Shown here in pieces: positions 7,442-16,989 of a stretch of 64,000 nucleotides of DNA (positions are counted from its first letter, which is position 1; each line of letters starts with the position of its first letter). The notes beneath the pieces are model-generated. The model searched no databases, was not told the DNA's origin, and worked only from the letters and a program-made list of their open reading frames with translations. Both the position numbers and the translations under genes were made by a program. The DNA is from Calothrix sp. PCC 7103 (GTDB taxonomy: Bacteria > Cyanobacteriota > Cyanobacteriia > Cyanobacteriales > Nostocaceae). The DNA lies in contig NZ_KB217478.1 of the NCBI RefSeq assembly GCF_000331305.1, forward strand, positions 2,508,151-2,572,150, read 5' to 3'.

Positions 7442-8116
7442 GTGCCAATAAAACGCATTATTGAAGGGCTGAATGAGTTCCACGATACTTATTTCGTGTA
7501 CCACCGCGAAATGTTTGAGCAGTTGTCTCAAGGTCAATCCCCAGAAGTATTATTCATAACATGTTCTGATTCTCGTATCGACCCTTGTTTAATTACCCAA
7601 AGTCAACCAGGTGAATTATTTGTAGTTCGTAATATCGGTAATATTATCCCCGCTTACGGCGCCTCGAATAGTGGAGAAGGTGCAGCTATTGAGTACGCAG
7701 TAGGTGCTTTAGGTATAAAAGATATAGTTATTTGTGGTCACTCCCACTGTGGTGCAATGCGAGGATTATTGCAAATAGGTAATCTTACTCAACAGATGCC
7801 ATTAGTCTACGACTGGTTAAAAAAACATGCAGAGTCAACCCGTCGTCTAGTTTTGGACAACTATGAAGGTTGTTCGAGTGAAAAACTCCTAAAAATCGCT
7901 ATTGAACAAAATGTGCTAACTCAAATTGAGAATCTGGAAACATATCCAATAATTCGCTCTAAGCTTCATGGTGGTAAAGTAACTCTCCATGCTTGGATTT
8001 ATGAAATTGAGACTGGGGAGGTTTTCGCTTACGATGGCAGCATCGGTCAGTTCAAAGCTTTAGAAAATCGTCCCTTCCCTGTAATGAACCCTCTAATTTG
8101 TGCCCACCTCGAATAA
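7442..8116 (+). CDS. Beta-class carbonic anhydrase
   Basis: 224 residues; interconverts CO2 and bicarbonate. The GTG start at 7442 is chosen because AGAGG lies about 9 nt upstream. Zinc ligands are visible as C41 in CSDSR (with D43 and R45), H100 and C103 in GHSHCGAM. The GELFVVRNIGNIIP and SGEGAAIEYAVGALG segments are typical. It lacks the long C-terminal extension of carboxysomal CcaA, so a cytoplasmic or other location is possible. It stands alone, with no carboxysome genes nearby. It ends in a repeat-rich gap with a nested hairpin. Confidence 0.93.
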   Translation: MPIKRIIEGLNEFHDTYFVYHREMFEQLSQGQSPEVLFITCSDSRIDPCLITQSQPGELFVVRNIGNIIPAYGASNSGEGAAIEYAVGALGIKDIVICGHSHCGAMRGLLQIGNLTQQMPLVYDWLKKHAESTRRLVLDNYEGCSSEKLLKIAIEQNVLTQIENLETYPIIRSKLHGGKVTLHAWIYEIETGEVFAYDGSIGQFKALENRPFPVMNPLICAHLE

Positions 8117-8153
8117 ATCTTACAAAAAAACATATACTTAAGTATTAAGTAGG

Positions 8154-8197
8154 ACTTACGCTGCATAAACCTGGTTTCTAGGTTTTCATGCGTAAGT
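8154..8197. repeat. Nested hairpin (ACTTACGC...GCGTAAGT with inner AAACCT/AGGTTT)
   Basis: The outer arms ACTTACGC and GCGTAAGT enclose an inner AAACCT...AGGTTT stem. It lies about 40 bp after the carbonic anhydrase stop and resembles the dispersed intergenic repeats elsewhere in the window. Confidence 0.5.
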
Positions 8198-8339
8198 TCT
8201 CATAAGTTAAGTACAATATTATGCTAATGGGCAAACAAAATTATATTACCCATTGGCTATTATTTTTACAAAAATAAAATAGTATGTTCTACAATAGTAG
8301 CTACCATATAAGCTAACAATATAGAAGCAGTATATTATT

Positions 8340-9686
8340 ATGGCGTTGAAGTCTTCTTCGATGGCAAAAAGTACAGGCTCTTTACGCCATAAGATAATAA
8401 ACTTTTGGCGTTATTCCTTCGCATGGTTTACCGATACTCCAGAGCGCGCGTTAAACGATGCATATAAAGCAGCTACAATTATACGAGAAATCGAAATTGA
8501 ACAATTTAGCGGCAATAAAATATCTCCAGAATCTGCCAATTATTCCAATAGTGTGATGAATTATTGGCAGTCAGCTTTGAATAATAATTTAAATATTGTT
8601 AAATTTCGACTTGCTGAGTTTAGATTAAGTCGCTCATTGATAAAATTATCTAATCAAGAAATATTAGAAAAACTAAAGTACATTGACGAAATTGTTGCTA
8701 AGTATCTTCAAGATGATGAATTATTAGCATCAAGCGCAATTATTTCAGTAGATACTGCAAATACTACAAATGCTACAAATATTAATAACCAAGTATCAAA
8801 AATTGAGCGTCAACAAGTGATTCAACCACCCATCAAAGTGCAAACAGCGCAAGATAGGGATGTTGAAAGTATGCGCGTCAAGCCTGTTTCTCACAAAAGT
8901 GGAATTTTACCACGGTCTATAGGAAGAACTTTTAATCGCCTAAAAGATGATTTTGCACCTGAATCTGAAGAAAAATACGTACAGAATTTTAGAGTCTCAC
9001 GAAGACGAACCCAAGCTTCGGTCAAATTTTTAGTAATGTTAGCAGTTATACCATTGATAACGCATTTACTAACTAAACAGTTTCTAGTTAGTCCAATAGT
9101 TGAGCGTGTGCGGGGTGAAAATAATCCCAATATATTTATCAATTCCGAGATGGAAGATGAAGCACTTAATGAACTAACAATTTATGAACGTGGGTTGAAA
9201 TTTGAAAGCTTTATATTGAAGGCGCCGACTCTAACTCCAGAAAAGATAGGAGAACAAGTCAAAGAAAAAGCTATCGAAATAGCAGAAGAATTTCGAGATA
9301 AAAGCAACAATGCAATTAGTAACATCTTCGCTGATATGTTCTCACTTGTTGCCTTCGCAGTTGTAGTTGCTACCAGTAAGCGTGAAATTGTAATACTAAA
9401 AGCATTTATAGATGATGTAGTTTATGGCTTAAGCGATAGTGCGAAAGCATTCTTAATTATCCTATTTACCGATATATTTGTAGGTTTCCACTCACCCCAC
9501 GGTTGGGAAATTTTATTAGAAGGAATGGCAGAACATTTAGGTCTACCTCCTAACCGTAGTGCCATATTCCTATTTATTGCGACCTTCCCTGTTGTACTAG
9601 ATACCATCTTTAAATACTGGATATTCCGTTACCTCAGTCGTCTGTCTCCTTCTGCGTTGGCAACATTAAAAGAAATGAACGAATAA
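8340..9686 (+). CDS. pxcA: Proton extrusion protein PxcA (CemA/CotA family)
   Basis: 448 residues. PxcA supports light-induced proton release and pH homeostasis and is related to chloroplast CemA. The N-terminal half is soluble (FWRYSFAWFTDTPERALNDAYKAA near residues 25-45 is a family landmark). The C-terminal half holds the membrane domain, with helices around 228-250, 330-345, 365-390 and 405-425; the last ends with the YWIFRYLSRLSPSA segment typical of the family end. The length is normal. The ATG at 8340 is used, with a second in-frame ATG eight codons later as an alternative. No partner gene is adjacent. Confidence 0.93.
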   Translation: MALKSSSMAKSTGSLRHKIINFWRYSFAWFTDTPERALNDAYKAATIIREIEIEQFSGNKISPESANYSNSVMNYWQSALNNNLNIVKFRLAEFRLSRSLIKLSNQEILEKLKYIDEIVAKYLQDDELLASSAIISVDTANTTNATNINNQVSKIERQQVIQPPIKVQTAQDRDVESMRVKPVSHKSGILPRSIGRTFNRLKDDFAPESEEKYVQNFRVSRRRTQASVKFLVMLAVIPLITHLLTKQFLVSPIVERVRGENNPNIFINSEMEDEALNELTIYERGLKFESFILKAPTLTPEKIGEQVKEKAIEIAEEFRDKSNNAISNIFADMFSLVAFAVVVATSKREIVILKAFIDDVVYGLSDSAKAFLIILFTDIFVGFHSPHGWEILLEGMAEHLGLPPNRSAIFLFIATFPVVLDTIFKYWIFRYLSRLSPSALATLKEMNE

Positions 9687-9832
9687 TTTTGCTAGGTCAA
9701 TGTAGCACGGGTCAAAGCGCCTGTGCAAGAAATCTTCAGATTTTCCTTTCTGTACGAGCGCTTTGGAGCGTGATTCATTCCTATTAACCCATCATAATTA
9801 ATGATAGAAAGCAATCGCTGGCGCCGCTATTG

Positions 9833-9861
9833 GTACTACTGGTTTACTTAACCAGTAGTAC
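9833..9861. repeat. 29-bp hairpin, copy 1 (12-bp arms, 5-nt loop)
   Basis: GTACTACTGGTT (9833-9844) and AACCAGTAGTAC (9850-9861) are perfectly complementary. The same element recurs at 9962, and both copies follow TATTG or TTATTG. Confidence 0.8.
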
Positions 9862-9909
9862 TTTTTATGGTTATATAGCAGCCGTGTCAGCAAAAAATTA
9901 TATTTACGT

Positions 9910-9933
9910 AGAGACGTGATTAATCACGTCTCT
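9910..9933. repeat. 24-bp perfect palindrome (AGAGACGTGATT/AATCACGTCTCT)
   Basis: A relative of the 28-bp palindrome at 61489-61516: same AGAGACG ends, with CG replaced by TG in the arm. Repeats of this type are frequent in Nostocales intergenic DNA. Confidence 0.75.
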
Positions 9934-9961
9934 ATTAGAGCGCGGATTAACACCATTATTG

Positions 9962-9990
9962 GTACTACTGGTTCGCTTAACCAGTAGTAC
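9962..9990. repeat. 29-bp hairpin, copy 2
   Basis: The arms are identical to copy 1 at 9833 (GTACTACTGGTT / AACCAGTAGTAC) with a changed loop, so the stem is conserved while the loop drifts. Confidence 0.8.
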
Positions 9991-10214
9991 TATTTGCGTG
10001 TTTTGCTCAACTGGCGCCATTACTACCTCGTACAGCTTTGTAACAAAAAGTATATTAAAACACAGGCATCTTGCCTGTGCTACATAAACAATAAATTTTG
10101 TGATGGTTGTTCACAAGATAAGGTATGCAAATCAATAACTTCGATTAGAATGGGAGTCTTACATAAAATAAGTATCAATTTTTAGATATAAGCAAGGGCT
10201 GGCGCTTCGGTTAT

Positions 10215-11633
10215 ATGGTAACGATGAATGCATTAGATTTGGCTTTTACTCCGGCACTTGAAATGGCGGACTTAGTTCGTCGGCGCCAGGTATCGCCACT
10301 GGAGTTAGTAAATATATACTTAGAACGCATTGAGCGTTTAAATCCTTTGCTCGGCAGTTATTTTACAGTGACGGCAGAGCAAGCAATAGCTGATGCTGAA
10401 ATTAAAACCGAAGCGTTAGTTAATGCGACTAATTTACCTCCATTTTTTGGTGTACCAATTTCTACTAAAGACCTCAACTCAGTTGCTGGTATACCCTGTA
10501 CTTACGGAAATAAAGCATTAATAAATAACATCCCCGAATATGATGATGTTGCTATAGCTAAGATTAAACAAGCTGGGTTTATTATTCTTGGTAAAACTGC
10601 TACGTCTGAGTTAGGTTCATTTCCTTACACCGAACCCACGGGTTTTCCTCCTTCACGTAACCCGTGGAATCTTGAGTATACTCCCGGAGGGTCGAGTGGT
10701 GGCGCTGCTGCTGCTGTAGCTGCGGGGTTATCTCCAATTGCACAAGGTTCAGATGGAGGTGGTTCAATTCGTGGACCTGCTGCTTGCTGTGGATTATTCG
10801 GTATAAAACCATCGCGCGGTAGAGTATCACCAGGTCCTGCTGGCGATAAGTTTAATGGTATTGCGACAAATGGGCCAATTGGTAGAACGGTTGCAGATGC
10901 AGCAGCACTTCTTGATGTAATGTCGGGTAATGTTGCAGGTGACCCTTATTATTTGCCAAGTCCCGAATGTTCATTTCTTGAAGCTAGTAAACAACAACCC
11001 GGTCGTTTGCGAATAGCTTACTCTACAAAGTTTTTACCTATCGATGAAGCAGATGCAACTTGTAAACAAGCTGTTTTACAAACAGTTAAGTTGCTCGAAG
11101 ACTTGGGACACACTGTTGAAGAAAAATGTCCTGACTTTAGTGGTTTAATCGAACCATTCCAGATTATATGGCGTAACGGTGTAGCCGCAGGCGGTATTCC
11201 TCCTGAAATGTTGCAACCTGTGAACCGTTGGTTAATGTCAAAAACAGATAGCGCAGTTGATTATCTCAAAGCTGTTGCTAAGATGCAAATTGTATCGCGG
11301 CAAATTGTTAGCTTTTTTGATAACTTCGATGTTTTGTTAATGCCTGTTTTCCTACATTCTCCCATCCGTGTTGGTGAATGGTCACATTTGAGTCCTGAAG
11401 ATATCTTTGAAAATATTGTTCAGTGGGTCGCACCTTGTCCACCTGCTAATGCAACTGGACAACCCGCTATTGCAATTCCTGTTGGGTTTGATAGTAAAGG
11501 CTTACCAATGAGCGTACAGTTTGTAGGTAAACCTGCCGCTGAATCTACTTTAATTCGTCTTGCTGCACAACTTGAAACTGCAAAACCTTGGATACTGAGG
11601 CGCCCAAATTTAGAAACCGGGAATATGAGTTAA
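10215..11633 (+). CDS. Amidase signature family hydrolase
   Basis: 472 residues, normal for the family. The Ser-cisSer-Lys triad is visible: Lys in PISTKDLNS (near residue 81), and the GGSSGGAAAAVAAGLSPIAQGSDGGGSIRGPAA-type glycine/serine core between about 155 and 190, which provides both serines. FGIKPSRGRVS follows. The family hydrolyses linear amides. The GatA role in tRNA amidation is less likely because cyanobacterial GatA differs in its C-terminus and this gene has no gatB/gatC neighbour. The substrate cannot be read from sequence. ATG at 10224 is an alternative start three codons in. Confidence 0.85.
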   Translation: MVTMNALDLAFTPALEMADLVRRRQVSPLELVNIYLERIERLNPLLGSYFTVTAEQAIADAEIKTEALVNATNLPPFFGVPISTKDLNSVAGIPCTYGNKALINNIPEYDDVAIAKIKQAGFIILGKTATSELGSFPYTEPTGFPPSRNPWNLEYTPGGSSGGAAAAVAAGLSPIAQGSDGGGSIRGPAACCGLFGIKPSRGRVSPGPAGDKFNGIATNGPIGRTVADAAALLDVMSGNVAGDPYYLPSPECSFLEASKQQPGRLRIAYSTKFLPIDEADATCKQAVLQTVKLLEDLGHTVEEKCPDFSGLIEPFQIIWRNGVAAGGIPPEMLQPVNRWLMSKTDSAVDYLKAVAKMQIVSRQIVSFFDNFDVLLMPVFLHSPIRVGEWSHLSPEDIFENIVQWVAPCPPANATGQPAIAIPVGFDSKGLPMSVQFVGKPAAESTLIRLAAQLETAKPWILRRPNLETGNMS

Positions 11634-11661
11634 GATATTGTAATAGTAGCAAAGATTTTAT

Positions 11662-12423
11662 TTAGAAACCTGGTTTCTTTTTAGCGTAGTAATACTTCCT
11701 ATTTTGCTCTACTAAGTGTGGTTCATTCCATCCTGGGTTGGGAGGATGGGATAAATGTAAATAGACTAGTTCAGGAGAACGACAAAGGTATCTTCCTGAC
11801 TCAAGATACCTCTCGATGATATCTTGGTCTTCTCCTCCCCACCCAATAAACTTTTCATCCCAACCACCAATTTTTAGAAGTCGCTGTCTCTCAAATAAAG
11901 GTACAACTCCAAATCTTTCTTTACGAATTAAATGTTTCCACAGTGCAGTTTCTTTATCTTCAGGCGCCACATATGTATCTGTAATAATATTACTAGAAAA
12001 ATCCATAGAAGTATTAAAATCATCTATCATTTCTAAATCTGACATAACTCGATATCCCGTTATTAATAATTGCGGGGATAATTGCGCCATTTGTAAATGC
12101 TTTAATAAAGTATCTGAAATCGGAATTAAATCAACGTCAAAGGCAGCTATGTACTGACCTTTAGAGCGTAATAAACCCATATTTAATGCTTTAGTTTTAT
12201 GAAAAACACCACCATTCTCTAAATGTAAATATTGAAAATTATCTCTATAAAAATATTCTTGAATCCATTCGGAAGGTGATACATCAACTTCAACAAGTAT
12301 GATTTCACATAAATCACATATTTTCTTTGCTCTATCTGTTTCCCACCATTTCATGAAAGTTTTTAAATGATTTTCTCTTTGTCTATAAGTCACTATTAAA
12401 GATAATTTAACATCATTAGTCAT
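11662..12423 (-). CDS. GT-A glycosyltransferase with GT7/GT27-like C-terminal motif
   Basis: 253 residues. It starts with SLIVTYRQRENHL, has a DxD-type metal site (FDVDLIP, about 115-121) and the GGWDEKFIGWGGEDQD motif (about 190-206) that marks galactosyltransferase C-terminal (Glyco_transf_7C) domains. It overlaps the upstream glycosyltransferase gene by 8 bp, so the two are translationally coupled. Its last codons (KPGF-stop) are formed by one of the AGAAACC..GGTTTCT repeats. Donor and acceptor sugars are unknown. No signal or membrane segment is visible. Confidence 0.85.
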   Translation of the reverse strand: MTNDVKLSLIVTYRQRENHLKTFMKWWETDRAKKICDLCEIILVEVDVSPSEWIQEYFYRDNFQYLHLENGGVFHKTKALNMGLLRSKGQYIAAFDVDLIPISDTLLKHLQMAQLSPQLLITGYRVMSDLEMIDDFNTSMDFSSNIITDTYVAPEDKETALWKHLIRKERFGVVPLFERQRLLKIGGWDEKFIGWGGEDQDIIERYLESGRYLCRSPELVYLHLSHPPNPGWNEPHLVEQNRKYYYAKKKPGF

Positions 12424-13261
12424 TGTCTATAAATGTAAAGGGTAACTGGACAAAAATCTGCTGATACTTAGTTTCTTTTTCTATCTTTATTGGTAAATCT
12501 CCAGTCAACACCCCATTAGACAATGACTGTGAGCAGGAGATAATATTGAAATTACGACTTTGACTTGGCGCCAAGTTACCGTTATGCTTATTACGTACTT
12601 CGTCTGAATGAGAAAGATGTATTACCTTGCCAGTTGCAAAAATTTGCATTTCTAGAAGTAACGCACGCATCAATAAATCTTGGTCTTCCCAACCCCATCC
12701 TGTAAAAATTTCTTTATAACCACCTAAAGTAAGTAGTGTATTTCTTTTTACACAAATTAATCCACAACCAGGACGACTATTATTTTTATGATTATATAAT
12801 ACTATATCAATAAAAGCATTATTTTGTTCAAGACGAATTTTGTAAGTGTAAGCATCGCGTTTTAAGGCAATTGTATCTGTAGGATGAGTTTCCTCAACAC
12901 TTTTGATGTAACATACTCTATTACTATCTGCTGTTACAAAATTTAACATTGCATTTAAAGCAGCTTGGTTCCAAATGATATCAGCATCAGATATTAGCAA
13001 AAACTCAGCCTGCGAGTGAAATATACCTTTATTTATTAATCTCGACTTATTAAACCCTATTTCAGGAAAACACAAAACCTCTACTTTATCTTGATTCTTT
13101 AAACTCTGAAGTGATTTTATACAATTTGCATCTGTAGAACCACCATCACAAATAATGATTTTACTAATTAGCTCAACAACTTTAAGCGATTGAACACATT
13201 GAATTACTTCAAAGCGGTCTTTGACTGGAATAATTACCTCTAAGTTAACTTGTTTCCCCAT
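12416..13261 (-). CDS. GT-A glycosyltransferase (family 2-like with GT7C motif)
   Basis: 281 residues. It begins VNLEVIIPVKDRFEVIQCV and has the nucleotide-binding DGGSTDAN loop (about 40-47), the metal site ISDADIIW (about 91-98) and GGYKEIFTGWGWEDQDLLMR in the acceptor half. It shares the GWGxEDQD motif with its downstream neighbour, so the two may have arisen by duplication. It overlaps that gene by 8 bp and lies 25 bp after the 448-residue glycosyltransferase. The three probably build one surface or metabolite glycan. Confidence 0.85.
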   Translation of the reverse strand: MGKQVNLEVIIPVKDRFEVIQCVQSLKVVELISKIIICDGGSTDANCIKSLQSLKNQDKVEVLCFPEIGFNKSRLINKGIFHSQAEFLLISDADIIWNQAALNAMLNFVTADSNRVCYIKSVEETHPTDTIALKRDAYTYKIRLEQNNAFIDIVLYNHKNNSRPGCGLICVKRNTLLTLGGYKEIFTGWGWEDQDLLMRALLLEMQIFATGKVIHLSHSDEVRNKHNGNLAPSQSRNFNIISCSQSLSNGVLTGDLPIKIEKETKYQQIFVQLPFTFIDND

Positions 13262-13286
13262 CTTTTAGCTCTAGAGAGATTCTATA

Positions 13287-14633
13287 TTATAAACCTGGGC
13301 CTGTTACATAAGTTAACTTGACAGGCGCCTCTTTTATCAAAGGAGTCAGACATAAAGGTTTTCCTTCTTTAATTGCCGTATAATTATCATAAGCACGCGC
13401 TTTCAAAGTAGTCAACAATGACTTACGTGCAGGAGAATCTAACCCCGTATCAGCATTAGTAGTTAGAGAACCTGCTCGGAAGGAGCGGAAATAACAATAA
13501 TAAGGTACATTAATAACTCTAGCTACCATTGCCGCTCTTAATAAAAACTCTGTATCACCACCAAACTTTAACCCAGTTGCAAAACCTCCCAGTTGCAACA
13601 CCAATTCGCGTGTTACTAAGCTAGTAGGATGAAGTAAACCATGTCCTGGTTTTTCTGCCAACGCCAAATTTACATCCAAAGGATAGCAAACCGGATGTAA
13701 AAAACATTCTTTTTCATAAACTCGAAATTCCTGTGTACCCACTAACTGCGACCCAGTTGCCACAGCAGCTTGCAAAAGTTTTGAAAGACGGTCGTAACTA
13801 GACCAGTCATCCGCATCTTGAAACATATAAGCATCGTAATTAGTTTCTTCAATTACTTGCTGAACAAGTCGGTAAGGGCCAACATTCTCTGATGATGCCA
13901 TAAGAGTAACATTGGGAAATTCCTCAACAATTGCTACAGGAGGATTACCAGAACCATCATCCACAACCACAATACCATCTAGTGGACGGGTTTGATAACA
14001 CAAAGACTGTAAACAGCGACGTAACCACTTTTCACAATGGTAATGAGGGACAATAGCAAGAATTTTAGAATTAAGACTTAAAGAAGAGTATGAAGCACTC
14101 TTGTTATGCTGAGGAACGTAAAGCGGAGCTTTTCCCGTAGGGTAGCATCTTAAAAATTTTGATGTTTGTTCAAAAGTAAAGTTATAACCCGATTTTAATA
14201 CAATATTACTTGTTGCTTTGAAGCTAATCCAATGGAAAAATATATACTTACTTTCTAAAATTTGAGCAATATTTAAAATTGTCCAATTGTCTAGTTCATA
14301 AAGTTCTTTCTCTATTAACTTTATAATACTAGTAGAAGCCATCCAAGCCATAGCTTCTACCTCAATTTTTTTTGCTGTTTCATCTGGTAAATTCGCATCT
14401 GGAGGACAAGCAGCAATAAAGGGAAATGCTATATTTTCTGGTAGCAACGGTATCGGAGTCGCTTTTGTAGGAATATAACCAATAATATCAGTATGTATGG
14501 TATTTAATAGAGAAACAACATCTGCTTGTATTGATAAAACTTCTATACAAGCATCAGGATAATTTTCGACCAATTGGGTGATGTAGTATTCGTTTTGTAT
14601 AGGGTTAATGATGAGCGTAATTGTTGTATTCAT
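13287..14633 (-). CDS. Family 2 glycosyltransferase with unknown N-terminal domain
   Basis: 448 residues. Residues 1-185 are an unrecognised domain starting TTITLIINPIQNEYYI. The GT2 domain starts near 190 (ILAIVPHYHCEKWLRRCLQSLCYQT) with VVVDDGSGNPP near 225 and the metal site FQDADDW near 275, ending with the GLLHPTSLVTRELVLQLGGF acceptor region. Gene order and spacing place it in the same minus-strand run as the other two transferases and the PaaK-like protein (86 bp upstream). Inferred role: one sugar transfer in a shared pathway. Confidence 0.85.
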   Translation of the reverse strand: MNTTITLIINPIQNEYYITQLVENYPDACIEVLSIQADVVSLLNTIHTDIIGYIPTKATPIPLLPENIAFPFIAACPPDANLPDETAKKIEVEAMAWMASTSIIKLIEKELYELDNWTILNIAQILESKYIFFHWISFKATSNIVLKSGYNFTFEQTSKFLRCYPTGKAPLYVPQHNKSASYSSLSLNSKILAIVPHYHCEKWLRRCLQSLCYQTRPLDGIVVVDDGSGNPPVAIVEEFPNVTLMASSENVGPYRLVQQVIEETNYDAYMFQDADDWSSYDRLSKLLQAAVATGSQLVGTQEFRVYEKECFLHPVCYPLDVNLALAEKPGHGLLHPTSLVTRELVLQLGGFATGLKFGGDTEFLLRAAMVARVINVPYYCYFRSFRAGSLTTNADTGLDSPARKSLLTTLKARAYDNYTAIKEGKPLCLTPLIKEAPVKLTYVTGPGL

Positions 14634-14719
14634 ACGTGAGCCAGTAAAAAATTTATAAAAGGCTTAAATTTCATATATCACAAGTCTTGATACGAGAGAA
14701 AAGAGCCTCACAACCCAAC

Positions 14720-16966
14720 CTACAGTGCTAGATATTTTGCTTGTAAATCTATAATCACAGACTGTTTATCATTGACTTGAAAAGCTAAACGCTCAAATGC
14801 TGAGGTTCGAGAGTTTGGAGTTGCTGATGCGACTAAGCATTGATATGCTAACTCTGGTTCGTTTATTTCAAACAGTCTTTGTGCCAGAGATATTACTATG
14901 GGTATCCAGGGTACTGGGTCGATGTCATGATTGGGTGATTGATTATCTAATATACCAGCGTTTTGGTTGACTACTTTTAGCCATTGTAATGGTTCTAACT
15001 GGCGCCCTGTTACAAGCATTCCATAACCTTGTTCTATATAAACTCGTGCTTTTTCTTGAGGTGATTTTGCTACTGACCGTAATTTAGATAAAGCCAAGTC
15101 TATATCTATATTCTTTCCAGCTTTTAGCATTTGTTGGCGCCACATCAACCAATCATTTACAAATCTATCAGATAATGATGCTTGTAACGCTTCCATCGGT
15201 GTAACTGCTTGTCCGTGAATTAATTCACACCAATGAGCAAGTAGCCAAATTCCAAATCTCGGTGCAAAAAAGTTTAAGTCACCAATTAAGACAGATACAA
15301 TTGGGCGCAAACTTTTTATAATAGGTGTTAATCCTGATTTGCGTGCAAATTGTGCTGCTGCTTCTATTGCAGACAGCAAGTTATGAATGCTAAATGCATC
15401 GAGTTTACTAAACCGTGCATAATTAGAATAATTAGCCCAAATGTTACAAGTAAAGTCAGTATCAAGGTAGAGACTGGGTATCAAAAGGTCAATGAATGCC
15501 ACATCATTAGAGTTTATTATTGCAAGCAGTTTTTGTGAGGCTTGATTATAAATCGATTTTATTTCTGCTGTATCCGTTAGAAAATTGCAGGCAAATAATA
15601 ATACGCGCGCTGTAATTTTTTCTGCTTGTGGTTCTAAAGGAGGACTATCAAGAATTGTTTGTAATAAAGATTTAGTTTGTAAAGCTAAACCAGAGTTAAT
15701 TATAACTGCTGGATTCATAAGTTGCTGTAATAATTGAGCAGTTTTGTTGAGATTACCCGAAGGCAACCAACCCTGCTTTAACCAATCTGCCCATTGCCCA
15801 GCAGTAATAGTACGTATCCAACGATTATCTTCGTTTTTATGTTTCTTGGCTTCTGTTTGTAGATTAGAATTGGTCTCATCTAACAAAATTTGCACGTTTA
15901 CTTCACCAAAGGTATTATCTACCCAATTACCTAAACCTTCCAGCGATAGCTCTGTAGATAGTTTTGGCTGCAACCAAATATCAATTTTGTCATCTTGACG
16001 CACGACTTGATAATTAAGAATACTATCAAAAGACGGCATTGTAATTTCGCCTGGATATTTAATACCTTCTAGAGTATGTATTTTATCTTCAATACGTCCT
16101 AAAACTTTTGCTGTTAAGCCGTAACCGTTCTGAGGGCGCCCGCAAGGACAAGGTTCGTTATACAACTGTAATATATCACCACATTTATATCTTACCAATG
16201 GCATTACATAATTAAAAAGGTCAGTCGTCACCAACTCACCATCAATAACTTCGTATAAACAACGGTTAGTATCCAAATGTAGGCGCCCAGCTTCTGGACA
16301 AGTCATTCCAGAAATTCCTGTTTCCTGACACCCGTACTCTTCGATGACATTGGCGCCGAAAACTGATTCTAAAAGTTCTTTTTGGTAATCAAAAAGATTT
16401 TCTCCCGTGCAAATCACACCCAAAACAGGTGGTACTCTCTTACCAAACAAGCGCGCGGCAACTTCACAAATTCTACTAGGATATCCACGGATAACAGCAG
16501 GACGTTCTTGTAATAAATTTAATAGTGATTTAATAAAATTATCATCTACTATTCCAGCTATCGCCATATCAACAGGACGTACAGGTAATAAACGACTAGC
16601 AACATTAATTACTGGTGTGCTGTCGTTAATACCCCACCAAGTAAACGAATGCTTTCTCGCTGCAATCCTTGTTTGGTTCCATTCACTTCCCGCAAAATAA
16701 ATGTAATGCTTACCCCGACTACCGCTAGTCATGCCACGGTATACTACATCAGTAACATCAGCTAAAAACAAACCAGGATTACTACGAACAGTTTGTTTAT
16801 CGATAGGAGTAAGCTGCATGAAAGCACAAAGCCAATCAGATACTAGCTGCGGTTTTTCATTACAGCTACTTACATCTATTAAACCTGCTGATTGAAATCG
16901 CACGCGGTTTCCCGGAACAGTAGCAGCAACTTCTAAAACTCGTTTTAAATTGGCAATGTCATTCAT
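14720..16966 (-). CDS. PaaK-like adenylate-forming protein with long helical C-terminal region
   Basis: 748 residues. Residues 1-370 resemble phenylacetate-CoA ligase and CapK/F390 synthetase-like enzymes: VVYRGMTSGSRGKHYIYFAG (phosphate loop, about 90-110), VICTGENLF, EYGCQETGISGMTCPEAG, TTDLFNYVMPLVRYKCGD and PCPCGRPQNGYG. These enzymes adenylate a carboxylate. Residues 380-748 have no ligase features and look all-helical, possibly a repeat domain; such a fusion is unusual. It heads the minus-strand run of three glycosyltransferases, which suggests activation of an acyl group for a glycoconjugate. The typical C-terminal lysine of the ligase domain could not be placed with confidence. Confidence 0.75.
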   Translation of the reverse strand: MNDIANLKRVLEVAATVPGNRVRFQSAGLIDVSSCNEKPQLVSDWLCAFMQLTPIDKQTVRSNPGLFLADVTDVVYRGMTSGSRGKHYIYFAGSEWNQTRIAARKHSFTWWGINDSTPVINVASRLLPVRPVDMAIAGIVDDNFIKSLLNLLQERPAVIRGYPSRICEVAARLFGKRVPPVLGVICTGENLFDYQKELLESVFGANVIEEYGCQETGISGMTCPEAGRLHLDTNRCLYEVIDGELVTTDLFNYVMPLVRYKCGDILQLYNEPCPCGRPQNGYGLTAKVLGRIEDKIHTLEGIKYPGEITMPSFDSILNYQVVRQDDKIDIWLQPKLSTELSLEGLGNWVDNTFGEVNVQILLDETNSNLQTEAKKHKNEDNRWIRTITAGQWADWLKQGWLPSGNLNKTAQLLQQLMNPAVIINSGLALQTKSLLQTILDSPPLEPQAEKITARVLLFACNFLTDTAEIKSIYNQASQKLLAIINSNDVAFIDLLIPSLYLDTDFTCNIWANYSNYARFSKLDAFSIHNLLSAIEAAAQFARKSGLTPIIKSLRPIVSVLIGDLNFFAPRFGIWLLAHWCELIHGQAVTPMEALQASLSDRFVNDWLMWRQQMLKAGKNIDIDLALSKLRSVAKSPQEKARVYIEQGYGMLVTGRQLEPLQWLKVVNQNAGILDNQSPNHDIDPVPWIPIVISLAQRLFEINEPELAYQCLVASATPNSRTSAFERLAFQVNDKQSVIIDLQAKYLAL

Positions 16967-16989
16967 GCAACATTAAAGAAACCCGGTTT

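Larger units (their letters stand above)
9687..10214. other. 528-bp gene-free region packed with palindromes
   Basis: It holds two near-identical 29-bp hairpins (9833-9861 and 9962-9990), a perfect 24-bp palindrome (9910-9933), and a CACAGGC...GCCTGTG hairpin (10061-10079). A 63-codon open frame at 9994-10185 runs straight through the hairpins and has no coding character, so I do not call it a gene. Confidence 0.7.

Noticed and set aside
9994-10185. 63-codon open frame as a gene
   Set aside because: It spans palindromic repeats, is Cys/Lys-rich with no coding look, and has no binding site.
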